A stretch of 64,000 bases of DNA from Trichoplax sp. H2 (GCA_003344405.1 NOWV01000006.1:620001-684000); one strand, 5' to 3'; positions 11,343 through 28,100 are shown, numbered from the stretch's first letter. Notes: generated from the letters alone by a model not told the origin. Translations and numbers: made by a program.

Positions 11343-14300
11343 TCACATGCCATTATAAGCTGGACCGCCACCATTTTCAGGCACAACCCAGTTAATATTT
11401 TGACTAGGATCTTTGATATCACAGGTTTTACAATGAACGCAATTCTGAGCATTAATTTGTAAACGGCTACCTCCGTCTTCATTTTGAACAAATTCATAAA
11501 CACCAGCAGGACAGAAACGTTGTTCAGGGCCATCGAAAATAGTTAAGTTACGACTGACGGGGACGTCATCATTTCGAAGCGTTAAATGAGCTGGTTGGTC
11601 ATGCTCATGATTCGTTCCACTTAAGGCAACAGATGAAAGCAGATCGAAACTGACCTCATTATCTGGCTTAGGATACTCAATTTTCTTGCACTCGCTACTT
11701 GGCTTTAATGATACATGGTCAGGTGTTTTATGTTTCAGTGTCCACGGTTCATATCCCTTGGAAATAAAATTTAAAGCACCTGCGAAGATTCCTCCATACA
11801 TTCCTAAAAATGTATGGCATGAAGGTCGAATATTACGAACTGCATAAAGTTCCTTCCAAGCCCAACTCTCTTTAAAGCGTGTTTCATATGAATCTATTTC
11901 AATCCCTAAAATAGTGAGAGTTTAAACTTGGATGTTTTATCTGAGACAGATACACCAAGTATTTATAGAATTACCTGTATCTGAAGAAGCCATATCGTTG
12001 GCAATAGCATCAAAAGCACATTCGGCAGCAATTATACCACTCTTCATAGCGGTATGAGTTCCTTTTAACTTCGGTACATTCATGAAACCAGAACTGCACC
12101 CAATTAAAAGGCCCCCTGGAAACGTTAACTTTGGAACTGACTGTAACGTAGTAGTCCATAGTCACAATTACCAAAGGTACAGCGGTAAAATTCGCTAACT
12201 ATATTACGAAGCGTCATAAAATTAAATTTACCTGTACGCCACCCTCATTTAAAGCACGCGCTCCATAGGCAATACGTTTCCCACCTTCAAATATGGGTCT
12301 CACAGTTGGGTGTTGCTTAAATCTCTGCCGCACATTGTTACAAATTTCAAATGAACTCTCTCATTCTATCTATCATTTGTTCAATCAGTGTTTACATATT
12401 ATATTCACGATTAACAGTCTTTGTCATTACCTGAAACTCCTGAAAAGGGCTTAGATACGGATTACTGTAATCGAGACCAACCTAAATATTATGTTAGACG
12501 GAATTGATTAATACCACGCGAGAATATTATAATCAAGAATGCAAAATCATAATGTAGTCATGCTACGTGACCAAAAGTTATAGATGATCAACTTAATAGC
12601 TAAACTACAACGTAAAATAAAAAAAATATACGTTACAGAGATAATAAACTATTAATTATACATAATGCATACCACAAAGCCAACAGCAATCATAGGCGAA
12701 CCTTCATTTAAATGGTATAAAAATGATCCACCATAAACAGATCGATCCTGCAATATGGATAATCAGAATTGTTTTACTAATTCTCGCTAATTTCATAAAG
12801 GTATATCCAGTATAATTACGCAAATTATACACGTACTTAAACAAATAGCCTACTAATAAAGCAGTTTAAAGATTATTATCATTCGTCCATTAAAAAATTC
12901 ATGCAATGCCTACCAGCGGCCATCCAAATGTATGCTCAATCCTGCCAGGTCGCCATTTTTCTGGATTTACTTCCCATAGCTACATTACAAGTTCACATTA
13001 AATAAATTTATTTAAATCCTGTATTTTACATTACTTCTATTTTCATACCGTACAGTGAATTGATCTATAATAGTTGATTATAATTATCAGTAGAGATTTA
13101 CCTCTTTTATACCTATTCCATAAGTTTGGTGCTGACAATCTCTACGAAGGTCGAACTGTTTCATAAGCATTTTAGCAAGGTGACCATGACATCCTTCAGC
13201 AAATACTGTTAATTTTGCGTGCAGTTCCATTCCCCGTTCAAACGTGGGCTAAAATTGATGTAAATATTACAACAATTTATAATCGTTATATTAATGCATA
13301 GTATCTATAGAACTTAATGACATGGTCCAGTTTTTTACTTTGGGTGCTCCATCTTTCTGTATTCCTACATCGTTAGTAGCAATCCCTTTAACGCTGCCGT
13401 CACTATGATATAATACCTTATGCAAGCGGAACATATCACTCAGATTAATTTACGTCTGAACTCGTGCAACATAGCCAATTTATGTACCCGTATCACATAC
13501 CTCACTAGCTGCATATCCTGGATAAATTTCAACTCCTAGTTCTTCAGCTTGTTCTCCTAACCATCGAACGAAATTTCCTAAGCGGACAATGTAATTGCCG
13601 TGATTATAGATTGGGGTACCTAAAATCGATCATATAAGCATAAATTGTGCATCATTTTCATTTATATTAGCATTAAGTTAAAAATGATATCAGTGATAAG
13701 TATACAACTATGCTTTGTAGATAGTGCGACAATTACCAGGGATAACAGGTATCGAGAAGCGACCTTGCTTGGTTAAAAAAGCGAAATGATCTTCCTTTAC
13801 AGGTGTGTGCAACGGTGCCTAAGTGTTATAAAACAAAACGTTGATGTAATATTACGTACCTATCAGCTTTCAGTAACTGCAACTTACATTCATCTGCTTC
13901 CAATCAGGGAATAATTCATCAAGAGCACGTGGTTCTAAGCAAGCTCCCGATAAAGTATGTGCACCTGAAACCCAGATTTAGTATGATCTTACTTTTAAGT
14001 CACCTATGCTATATCTCGTACTTTCAGTATTACAATCTCAAGTGATTTTGAGCTGTTGACAATAAAACTATCATATGCACTCTAATTTTTTACTACAGAA
14101 TTTTTAACAACCTGGAAGATTGGTAGAATATTAAAATGCTTATGAAACAGTCAACAGGATCAATAAAGTCTACTTACAGATACTGCTCACTTACTGGGTT
14201 ATACTGTACGCTAGTTTAATTGGAAATAAAGACTGTGTATTATGCATGTATAATAATTTGTAGTTTACAGCCTACACCGCTAAGACTGGATATTCTCGCC

Positions 14301-15995
14301 ATATAGAGTAGCTAGATACAGAGCAATTAAAGATATGATCAAGTAATTGCTCCGTAGGACAAAATTGTAAATTTCTAAATTTTATACTTTGATTTAACGC
14401 ACCAATTTCTGAAGCTTTTTCAACGACGCATACTCTTAATTCCTTTCCATTCTGATCAGCTAACTGCTTCAGTTTTATAGCCGTAGTTAGACCAGCTGGT
14501 CCAGCACCGACAATAACAACATCAGCTTCATCAGCAACACGCTCCATGTCAATCTCTGCTCATACCATCAGAGATATTAATCAGTCATTAATCATACTTT
14601 ATTACATCTAGATGTGTAAAACGTAACATTCGCTGCAATAACACGAGGTGCAACAAGATGGGTTATATGTATGATGAATGCATAATACTACCAATGAACA
14701 CCAATATACATAGTTCTAATAACATAACGCCTACCTGGCATTCTGTAACATGATGACAAATTGTTGTATCTAAAGTTGAATGATTACGTCTAAGTATACT
14801 ATCCTAGCAATAATAATTCACGTAATTGAGCCAATACAGAATTCAAGCAAAATATTAGCAAAGGATTGGTAGCATTTGATATTATTTTATCAATGTTTTA
14901 ATTTAATACAAGTGATATCATAATTCATCCCAAAGTCGGCATTGTAGAACCTCTCTAAAGTTCTAAGTGCTTATTGATACAGGAACTCTACGCCTCACCC
15001 ATCTTAATTGGCTTAATTTAGTCCAGTACGTACAATATATTTACGATTGCCATTACAGTAAAAAGTAGTTACTCATAATTACCTTTCCATCTTTTATCTG
15101 TGTTTCGTGGGATTATGGAGTAGTGGGTTGTAATCTTAGACTGTTTTTCAACTTGGCTGCAATTTCCTCTCCATAATTTGCTCCAATCTGTAGGTTAAAT
15201 TAATTAATTCTAGTTAGCATTCACGTTTGTAATTCATAAAATCACTTTGCTAACCTTACCTTTTTGTGCAATACTTTATATATAATTAATATACTGTATA
15301 AGGCGTATACTGTAGTTGCAAACATGTAACACTGAATCTGCCCTATGAAGGAAGCATACTATACATACGTATTCTATTTTAAGTATCAACGGAAGTGAAG
15401 CAATTACTAGTGTAATCTCACAATATGCACGTCTTTTAATAGTAAATAACAAATAAGGTGTAAATGCCACGCAAAATCCCATCTAACTATATGAAACTGT
15501 ATAGCGTACGTATATAGCATATATTAGCGTATATACACTATACAGTATACTGCAGCATATACGCACATCAGCGTAATAATGCTGATGCAATCGTAGGGAT
15601 CGATCGCTGTAGCCGAGCAAAGCACTTCTGCAGTACATACAGTCAATCAGGGAATACTAAAGAGAGAAATTAATGGTCAAGAGTAACACTCGTACCAATG
15701 TTTCTACTGAACTGCTTATCAAATCATGATCAAAGCATATCAAAGCAATTAAATCTATCTAATATATTCTTATAAAATAAATGATAATCTAAAATCTAAT
15801 CCATAAACCGGTTATGTACTGGTTTCCAATACGTTTACGAAATATTAATCTCAAATAGCAGACATTATTTTATCAACATAACCATGTAGAAGTAGCAAAA
15901 TCGTAGTAATTTTCTTTAAACTGCATATACCTCTTACCTCTACTCATGCAGCGACTAGCCAAGCCAGGTCTAAGTCTGAATAAATTTCCGGCCAT
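11343..15995 (-). CDS. ETFDH: Electron transfer flavoprotein-ubiquinone oxidoreductase, mitochondrial
   Basis: Fourteen minus-strand exons join in phase to about 610 residues (human 617): 15938-15995, 15083-15187, 14403-14555, 13888-13964, 13737-13818, 13501-13619, 13339-13416, 13102-13248, 12914-12979, 12673-12747, 12431-12481, 12232-12324, 11975-12140, 11343-11905. Exon 1 starts [19 protein letters not shown], an Arg-rich presequence without acidic residues, as expected for matrix import. Exon 3 has the FAD-binding [11 protein letters not shown]. The last exon carries the 4Fe-4S cysteines (FCPAGVYEF, then [12 protein letters not shown]) and ends GGGPAYNGM. The enzyme passes electrons from ETF to ubiquinone in the inner membrane. 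The gene is divergent from EGLN, with a repeat-rich shared upstream region. The intron between exons 1 and 2 is about 750 bp. Exon 1 also appears at 18297-18354 in an assembly copy. Confidence 0.95.
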
Positions 15996-16049
15996 TTGTC
16001 AACAAGCTTCGAAGTTTGAACAGAATGAGGAGTTGCTACCATGGACAAT

Positions 16050-17060
16050 ACAGTATACTGTACTCAGTACCGTATCAAACAGAGATATACTGTACAGTAT
16101 AAAGTACTGTAGTCTGAAATAGCTCTACAGTACTGTAGTACTGTACTGCACTCAGTAGTACTGAGTCAGCACTGTATTTGTACAGTACAGTACACTGTAG
16201 AATTTGCAGCCTACTGTACAGTACTGTACAGTACAGTACTACGCTATATCGTATTTTACTATACTGTACAGTATACCAGCTACACAGTGCACAAATTTCC
16301 TACACAGCGCGGCGCTACTCCACAAAACCACCTCCACGGTGTACCACTGTCTACAGCACGGTCCTCGTTTTATTTACAACAGTACAGTAGTAAGTAAATT
16401 AACTACAGTATTGCAAGATGCAGGAAGAGCATTCTCGGTCACCGTACAGTGTAGTATTTGTACTACTGGCCACTGTAATATTTGTATTTGTATTTGTGTA
16501 CTGCATTACAGTACAGTAGAAGAAGAAGACCTACAATACAGTACTGTACTGTACTGTAGTGTGTGCTAAGAACTCACGCCGATGAGCGTTGATCACTGTA
16601 CAGTACATACTGTACAGTACTGATTGTGCACTGTACAGTAGAGTACTGTACTGTACAGTGCACAGTAGATCACTATCATTTTGATAGAGTGCAGCAGGTC
16701 ATTTTCTGTGATCTCGGTGTCACCTAGATTTCTTACCGGCTGGGATTTCTATTCGCCCTTATCCTTCGTCGCATTAATAACCTTACCGTACAGTATCCGG
16801 ACCAACTTGGAAGAAGTATCCTAAAGAAAGAAGCTTATTAATTAATGTCCCGTCGCGCTCATGATACTTCGCATACTGTAAATTAAATCAGTACTTGCTA
16901 CAATATTAGACACAGTCATACTGTACTGTACCGTATTTACAGTAATGGTGATCGTGATCGTGTTTTGGTCTACAGTCATACTGTACTGTCATACTGTACT
17001 CAGTACAGTATGATTATGAACAGTGCCAATGTACTGTACACTGTACAGTGTACAGTACCG
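16050..17060. repeat. GTACW arrays upstream of ETFDH
   Basis: Clusters of GTACA/GTACT at about 16050-16270, 16500-16680 and 16915-17060, separated by less repetitive sequence. They lie within about 1.1 kb upstream of the ETFDH start codon. A second version with other repeat numbers is at 18405-19580. Confidence 0.88.
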
Positions 17061-17120
17061 TAGTAACAGTCCTAATTGTTCTAATCGCGTATACCTGAGT
17101 TTTTTCCTTCTATCTCCCGT

Positions 17121-17335
17121 TCAGCGATCTATTGTAATCCTGCCATCTTTTACTAATAATTTAGTAAGCTTTGCCATATTTCGATTTACATTTATTCCAA
17201 CGTAATAATGCTCTACGTAGAAAGTTTTGAATGCCTTGAGGACGGCATTACTGACTGCAAACTCAAACTCTGTCACGTTTACACACCTATTTACAGTGCT
17301 CGCAAGACCATTGATTTTGACTCTAGTGCACGTAC
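17121..17335 (-). other. Open, protein-like stretch of unknown status (present three times)
   Basis: A stop-free minus-strand frame of about 68 residues, from RVKINGLASTVN to KDGRITIDR, has balanced composition unlike the surrounding array frames. It recurs almost unchanged at 19638-19852 and from 20801. The opposite strand is also open over part of it. It may be an exon of an unrecognised gene, a remnant of a mobile element, or chance. No family is recognised. Confidence 0.2.
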
Positions 17336-17411
17336 AGTACTGTACGTACTGTACTGTAAGACAAACGGGGCACGTACGCATTACCGTCTGTAATGACAGG
17401 GCATGCACTCT

Positions 17412-17431
17412 NNNNNNNNNNNNNNNNNNNN
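17412..17431. other. Assembly gap (20 N)
   Basis: Twenty N. The sequence on the right is not the continuation of the left side but a copy of the CWF19L2 upstream region. Confidence 0.98.
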
Positions 17432-18121
17432 TATATGATATACAGTACTGTACCTTTTCCACAAGCTTCTACGAAATTGGAAATTCTTCGTCACTTCAGT
17501 ACTTTACTTAACCTACTTTATGTACTGTACACTGTACACTATACTGTACTGTACGTGCATCTCACGTACCGTACAGTACAATGTACTGTACTGCCCATTG
17601 GTAGAGCACAGTACAGTAAACAGTAGTACTGTAGTACGCTATACTGTACTGCACAGTGTACAGTATAGTACTGTTAAAGTAAAGTACCTGCGGTCTTTTC
17701 AATACTGCAAAGTTGCATCTCGGATGTACAGTATGTATGCAAATTTACATTCATAAATATCTTTATAAACATGATTCTTCCTTGTCAGCTCTACTGAAAG
17801 CGAAGTACTTGATTTACTACTGTAATTAAATTAAATACCATGCAGTATTACCATTGATTCATTGGCTAAAACGGCGAAGACATGGAATTTATATCTGGAA
17901 ATAAGATTGAAAGCGACCGACAGCAAGTGCGAGCTGCTCGTCAACAAATTTTAGAGAAGGTACAGTAAGCAGTACTGTAGACTATAATGCCATACTATCT
18001 GTCCGTCATCATAATTTCACCAAATATTGCAAGGAACTATGATGTGCAGTGTGATGAAGTACGTTATTATTCAATGTAAGCTCGATATTTCAGTGGTCTT
18101 CTTCCTACAGTTTCCTGTAAA
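17432..18121. repeat. Inserted contig copying the CWF19L2 5' region
   Basis: 690 bp bounded by 20-N gaps on both sides. It matches about 4298-5040, including GTACW clusters, the first coding exon and the start of intron 1. It sits inside the ETFDH-EGLN intergenic region, 13 kb from its source. This is most simply a small contig misplaced during scaffolding. Confidence 0.85.
17882..17959 (+). pseudogene. Second copy of CWF19L2 exon 1 (isolated)
   Basis: Identical in reading to 4797-4874 (MEFISGNKIESDR...) with the same GT donor. No following exons are present before the gap at 18122, so it is not a separate gene here. Confidence 0.85.
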
Positions 18122-18141
18122 NNNNNNNNNNNNNNNNNNNN
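18122..18141. other. Assembly gap (20 N)
   Basis: Twenty N. The right flank restarts the sequence seen from 15783. Confidence 0.98.
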
Positions 18142-18296
18142 GATAATCTAAAATCTAATCCATAAACCGGTTATGTACTGGTTTCCAATACGTTTACGAA
18201 ATATTAATCTCAAATAGCAGACATTATTTTATCAACATAACCATGTAGAAGTAGCAAAATCGTAGTAATTTTCTTTAAACTGCATATACCTCTTAC

Positions 18297-18354
18297 CTCT
18301 ACTCATGCAGCGACTAGCCAAGCCAGGTCTAAGTCTGAATAAATTTCCGGCCAT
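18297..18354 (-). pseudogene. Second copy of ETFDH exon 1
   Basis: Reads the same 19-residue mitochondrial presequence and GT donor as 15938-15995. The remaining ETFDH exons are not repeated, so it is an assembly or haplotype copy. Confidence 0.85.
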
Positions 18355-18404
18355 TTGTCAACAAGCTTCGAAGTTCGAACAGAATGAGGAGTTGCTACCA
18401 TGGA

Positions 18405-19580
18405 CAATACAGTATACTGTACTCAGTACCGTATCAAACAGAGATATACTGTACAGTATAAAGTACTGTAGTCTGAAATAGCTCTACAGTACAGTACACT
18501 GTAGAATTTGCAGTCTACAGTACAGTACAGTACAGTACAGTACTACGCTATACCGTATTTTACTGTACAGTATAAAGTACTGTAGTCTGAAATAGCTCTA
18601 CAGTACAGTACACTGTAGAATTTGCAGTCTGTACAGTACAGTACAGTACAGTACAGTACTACGCTATACCGTATTTTACTATACTGTACTGTACAGTACT
18701 GTACAGTTACTGCTACTCTACTGTATTACGGTGGACGAGAACGGCCAATACGTTACATTAAAAACTTGCTTACTGAGCCTTCTGGGCCACCGTACTTGCT
18801 CTACAGTGCACACAAACCTCATCCACAGCGCGGCGACCAGATACACAGTGCACAAATTTCCTACACAGCGCGGCGCTACAGTACTCCACAAAACCACCTC
18901 CACGGTGCACCACTGTCTACAGCGCGGTCCTCGTTTTATTTACAACAGTACAGTAGTAAGTAAATTAACTACCGTACAGTATTGCAAGATGCAGGAAGAG
19001 TATTCTCGGCCACCGTACAGTGTACTGTACAGTAGTATTTGTACAGTACTACTGGCCACTGTAGTATTTGTATTTGTGTACTGCATTACAGTACTGTACA
19101 CTGTACAGTAGAAGAAGACCTACAGTACAGTACAGTACAGTACTGTACTGTATAGTACTGTAGTGTGTGCTAAGAACTCACGCCAATGAGCGTTGATCAC
19201 TGTACTGTACTGACTGTGCACTCTACTGTACTGTACACTGTACACTGTACAGTAGATCACTATCATTTTGATAGAGTACAGCAGGTCATTTTCTGTGATC
19301 TCGGTGTCATCTAGATTTCTTACCGGCTGGGATTTCTATTCGCCCTTATCCTTTGTCGCATTAATAACCTTACCGTATAGTATCCGGACCAACTTGGAAG
19401 AAGTATCCTAAAGAAAGAAGCTTATTTATTAATTAATGTCCCGTCGCGCTCATGATACTTCGCATACTGTAAATTCAATCAGTACTTACTACAATATTAG
19501 ACACAGTCATACTGTACTCAGTACAGTATGATTATGAACAGTGCCAATGTACACTTGTACAGTACAGTACAGTACAGTAG
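18405..19580. repeat. GTACW arrays, second version
   Basis: Clusters at about 18405-18720, 19010-19255 and 19500-19580. The runs are longer and more regular than in the 16050-17060 version, for example several consecutive GTACA units near 18520-18545 and 18625-18660. Confidence 0.88.
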
Positions 19581-20197
19581 TAACAGTCCTAATTGTTCTA
19601 ATCGCGTATACCTGAGTTTTTTCCTTCTATCTCCTGTTCAGCGATCTATTGTAATCCTGCCATCTTTTACTAATAATTTAGTAAGCTTTGCCATATTTCG
19701 ATTTACATTTATTCCAACGTAATAATGCTCTACGTAGAAAGTTTTGAATGCCTTGAGGACGGCATTACTGACTGCAAACTCAAACTCTGTCACGTTTACA
19801 CACCTATTTACAGTGCTCGCAAGACCATTGATTTTGACTCTAGTGCACGTACAGTACTGTACGTACTGTACTGTAAGACAAACGGGGCACGTACGCATTA
19901 GTGCATTACCGTCTGTAATGACAGGGCATGCACTCTAAACTGTACAGTATTCCAGTACTACACTGTACTGTACATGGTCACTATAGCCATGGACTATTGT
20001 ACAATGTACAGTACAGTGCGCAGTACCGTAATGTACGGTACGGCCGATCCTTCACTTTTAATTACGGTCACGTACATTACGTTTTACTTCAGTTCACTGC
20101 ATTTGGGGTTCGTGCGAGAGCCGAAACAAAAAGAAAAGAAAATGATTTCTTTTTAGGTTAAGAACGTTCGTCAGTTAGTCAACTTCTTAATTCCTAA

Positions 20198-20776
20198 ATG
20201 GCAAGCTGTAATGAAATTCCTCTTTGTGAATCAGTAACTGATGGGCATTTATTAGTAGACCAGGACGCCTATTGCTCCTTATGCTTCAAAAAACTTATCA
20301 GTGTGAAATGTTCTCTCTGTCAAAGTGCTTATTATTGTAGCAAGGAGCATCAACAATCCCATTGGAAAATTCATAGAGAGAACTGCATGGATGAACGGAG
20401 GCCCAAAATTGGCTGCGATAAAACAGGTTTGGCTCTAGAAAAGACTTGGCAGTTACAGAAGAATGAAAGATTATCCAATATGGTTGTGAACCAGTTAAAT
20501 ACGAATGGATTTTGTATCATTAATAATTTCCTGGGGAGCAGTTGTAGCACAGAAGTCCTCCAGCAAGTGTTAAATCTATATCAAAGTGGAGTCTTCAGTA
20601 ATGGACAGTTAGCTCGTAATGTGTCAGTGAACCGAATTCGTGGGGATAAAATAGCTTGGATTGGAGGCGATGAACGTGGATGTGAAGCTATTAAATATTT
20701 AAGTTCATGCGTGGATTCTCTGATTTCTCGTTGCAACGGACGATTGGGGAATTACATGATAACTGGAAGGACGAAG
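20198..20776 (+). pseudogene. First copy of EGLN/PHD exon 1, cut by a gap
   Basis: The same 193 codons and donor as 21399-21977, ending four bases before the N run. No other EGLN exon lies between the two copies. I treat the second copy, which continues to the catalytic exons, as the gene and this one as an overlapping contig end. Confidence 0.85.
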
Positions 20777-20780
20777 GTAA

Positions 20781-20800
20781 NNNNNNNNNNNNNNNNNNNN
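20781..20800. other. Assembly gap (20 N)
   Basis: Twenty N. The right flank restarts at the sequence seen from about 19637. Confidence 0.98.
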
Positions 20801-21398
20801 GTTCAGCGATCTATTGTAATCCTGCCATCTTTTACTAATAATTTAGTAAGCTTTGCCATATTTCGATTTACATTTATTCCAACGTAATAATGCTCTACGT
20901 AGAAAGTTTTGAATGCCTTGAGGACGGCATTACTGACTGCAAACTCAAACTCTGTCACGTTTACACACCTATTTACAGTGCTCGCAAGACCATTGATTTT
21001 GACTCTAGTGCACGTACTGTACTGTAAGACAAACGGGGCACGTACGCATTACCGTCTGTAATGACAGGGCATGCACTCTGAACTGTACTACAGTACAGTA
21101 CAGTATACTGTATGGTCACTACAGCCATGGACTACTGTACTGTACTGTACTGTACAGTGTACAGTACAATGTACTGTACGTCCCGAGATTTGCAGTACAG
21201 TATGTACAGTACAGTACTGTACTGTAATGTACTGTACGGTACGGCCGATCCTTCACTTTTAATTACGGTCACGTACATTACGTTTTACTTCAGTTCACTG
21301 CATTTGGGGTTCGTGCGAGAGCCGAAACAAAAAGAAAAGAAAATGATTTCTTTTTAGGTTAAGAACGTTCGTCAGTTAGTCAACTTCTTAATTCCTAA
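20801..21398. repeat. Duplicate of the EGLN upstream region
   Basis: Matches about 19637-20197. The GTACW cluster at 21070-21245 is much longer than its counterpart at 19935-20045, while the flanks are nearly identical. Confidence 0.85.
21011..21274 (-). promoter_or_regulatory. Candidate hypoxia-response cores (ACGTG x3) upstream of EGLN
   Basis: Three CACGT pentamers (ACGTG on the minus strand) lie at 21011-21015, 21039-21043 and 21270-21274, between 388 and 125 bp upstream of the ATG. The HIF core is RCGTG, and PHD genes are HIF targets in other animals. Some of these overlap GTAC units, so chance is a serious alternative. Confidence 0.35.
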
Positions 21399-25105
<3,707 letters not shown>

Positions 25106-28100
25106 CTATGTATTGAATGTACCTGTCAATGATCAGCTATGTTGAATATGATTATACTTGTAAGCATGATACGTTGCGCTATGAAACTAATTCACTGTTG
25201 CCTGTATTTTATTGAAAATAGCATATAATAATAGCCATATAGCAATAATAATTGGAATATATACAGTATAATGTAAATTCGTATACAGTACTACTACCAA
25301 GATGGTTGCTAATGGTAATGTTTATATAGATTTGCCTTCGAATGTATACTTAAAGGTAATATCCTAACAGATTTAGACAGTTGTAGAGTTGAAAAGATTT
25401 CGAAACTGCAGTGTTAAAGTTTTAAAATTACTAATGGATCTACATTGTATCACCCTTCTGCATACTAAACTTTCAGCGTTTATTATTTGATTGATTGCGT
25501 GTCTTATGGCTGCTAATAATTTCAATGTAGTGAAATTTCATATTATAACGCGCATACGTGATTAATACTTTATTTTAGAAGTGCTGCGAACTGAATTTAA
25601 AATAAGTTGATACGGCTTACTACTGCCTGCGATAGAGAATGTCCGCAACTGTATTTCATACCGTTTAACTAATACTTGCAATTGTTTCTAAAATTATGTG
25701 ATTAGTCATATGCCCGTACTTAATTTGTTACAATTAAAAGCTGTTAATTTAACAGTAAGTTTAGTATTCAATTGATTCTACCTATCAAGTAGTGCTATAA
25801 ATTGCCATCTAGTATCAGTTTCGGCCCGGCTCGCCCGACACTGATTTAAACCAAACACCCACAGAAAGGTTTAATGTCAAAACTTGTAACCGTCCTCAAT
25901 AGTCGTTCAACGGAAATGAGTCATGCGTACTGTAAATTTGCTTTCCGAGCGTACTTGTAGCATGTTTCCAAGTACATTATGTGATTTTCATGAGTTATTA
26001 ATAACAATTTTATTAATTAATGGTCAACATACGAGTATGATGAATGTAATCACATGTATTGTATATACTGTATATGGCACAAGTTTGATCCAAATATAGT
26101 TATAAACAAACTGCAGGTTTCTTTTCCATGGAAAGATATTAGTTATTCTCACAAAATATGACGGTCTGATCTTTAATATTCATGATATAACGCAACCGTA
26201 AAGGTTCACTACAGATTTTAATGAAGTAAACAGTTATCAAGCATGAGATTTAAAATAGGTTTAGTTATGAACTACGGTAAACTAGGTTTAAGATTGATAT
26301 CGTTATACCTTGTGAGCATTGAAAAGGACTTTACACAGATTTTGACATAGTGTATAAAAAATCTGCACCCTATTAAATTGTTGCATTATTTTAGCTAATA
26401 ACGGCTCACAGGAGTGGCCTAGTTTTGGTAATTTAACATTATAATTATTTGTTATTTAACATTGAGATGAATATAATAATCGATACTAATAAGACGGCTA
26501 CTCACGAACGGTATCAATGAAATAGAGAAAAATAGCCGTTTATCAGTATAATGAACAATGCAGGAGACGAAAAACTATTCGTTGCCTTATGTTGCACAAA
26601 AGTATTTCTACTTTAATGACCTACAATTTCATAATTATTGGCATAACAATTACATACATAGAAGGCTTATTAATCTTCGTTATAATAAATCTACTGCATC
26701 CGAATTATTTAAATCCTAACCACAATATCTATGTAGACAAAAACGTATAAACTAAAATCTAAGAGCATTACTTTCTAAAGATTATTATTAGTTTGTAATT
26801 TATGCCCACGCAGATCAATCTTCTAATACAAGCAAATATTGTTGGACTTTGAAACACAATTTTATACTCAGTATTATTTTACGATCTCAACCCTTATTTT
26901 TAGGACGAATCTATATGAAACTCTATCAAGCACAAGGAAAAACATAGATTTTCGTTGTTAATAATTGAAAATCTTAGTGTTACGTAATATACTCAATGAT
27001 AGCTTATAATAATAATACTATACTATCAGGGAAATAAAATGACTCAAAAATATCCTAAAGTACAGCTCAAATTGATAGTATCATCTTTAAAATTATCGAT
27101 ATAAACTTTTATATCGTGACACTTATTAGTATCTACAGTAAGAGCCAAAGTCAATAATGCAACAGCTGTGATTATTCAATATATATCCAGTTATGATCTT
27201 CTATCTGCCCTTTTCTTCGATGTAGCATGCATTTCTTGATATAGAACATGACAAATTGGTTTTTAAATTACTTGATGAGTACAAAACTGATCGACGTGTT
27301 GCGAGGTGGGCGTTCATGCTGGTTATATGCAGTAATTGATAAGGTCATACAATTAGTGTTCTTATATTTTTGGATCCGTTTTAAATCATAACGTACTTAA
27401 CATATACAAAGAATTAAGCATTAGCAACTAACGAATATGAATTCGTTTCAATCATTATTTTTCCGCGGATTTTACTTTGCTGAGCTTTTAAAATTGAACA
27501 TAGTGCAACAATTCTTAAGTAACAGTTTTCGAATAGCGACATTTGAAGTACATGAAATTCCGCTTTAAATATTTCCATATTTCAATGGAGGTGCGGTAAT
27601 CTATCATATTTTATCCGCCATGTCGAAGAGAAGCTTAATCATAATTATCTCTAAGTTAAGATCAAAACTAATGCAAAGAGCCCGACTTCCATGTCACATG
27701 CAAACTATTCGTATAATTAATAGTCGCAGATGTTGTCTTCATATTTGAATCTAATAATAAGACGTTACATCAGTATGTCAAAATATAGGCACTGTGTGAC
27801 TGATGTAGATGTTTACTTTAACTTACAATCTGTTTCCTTATCAGAATAGCTGAGAATACCTGCTTTCTCATGCGAAGTGTATATATATGCATGTATGGCT
27901 ATAAATTCAGCTAGCAGTAAAAGAGCTATAATCTCCCCATAGTGCCGCAAGAGTCGTAATATAAATTACTAATCCGACATAGAGGTATAACGCTAGCAGA
28001 TTATCTTTGATTATAAGTTTTAACAAGTAAGCAATGCATCTATTACATGAAATTTGGGTATATCAGGCTTTAAAAAAATGGGCTAACTAAACTGCTGATT

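Larger units (their letters stand above)
18142..19936. repeat. Second copy of the ETFDH 5' and upstream region
   Basis: Matches 15783-17411 with scattered substitutions. It carries expanded GTACW arrays, an internal re-duplication of a short block near 18480-18640, and about 110 bp of extra sequence near 18730-18840. This is either the other haplotype or an unmerged contig overlap. It runs on into EGLN exon 1, which gives the true linkage. Confidence 0.85.

Noticed and set aside
16178-19722. Open frames of up to 126 codons in the ETFDH-EGLN spacer
   Set aside because: Most are pentamer-array translations, and some run across N gaps. None keeps its sequence between copies except the one listed as uncertain.
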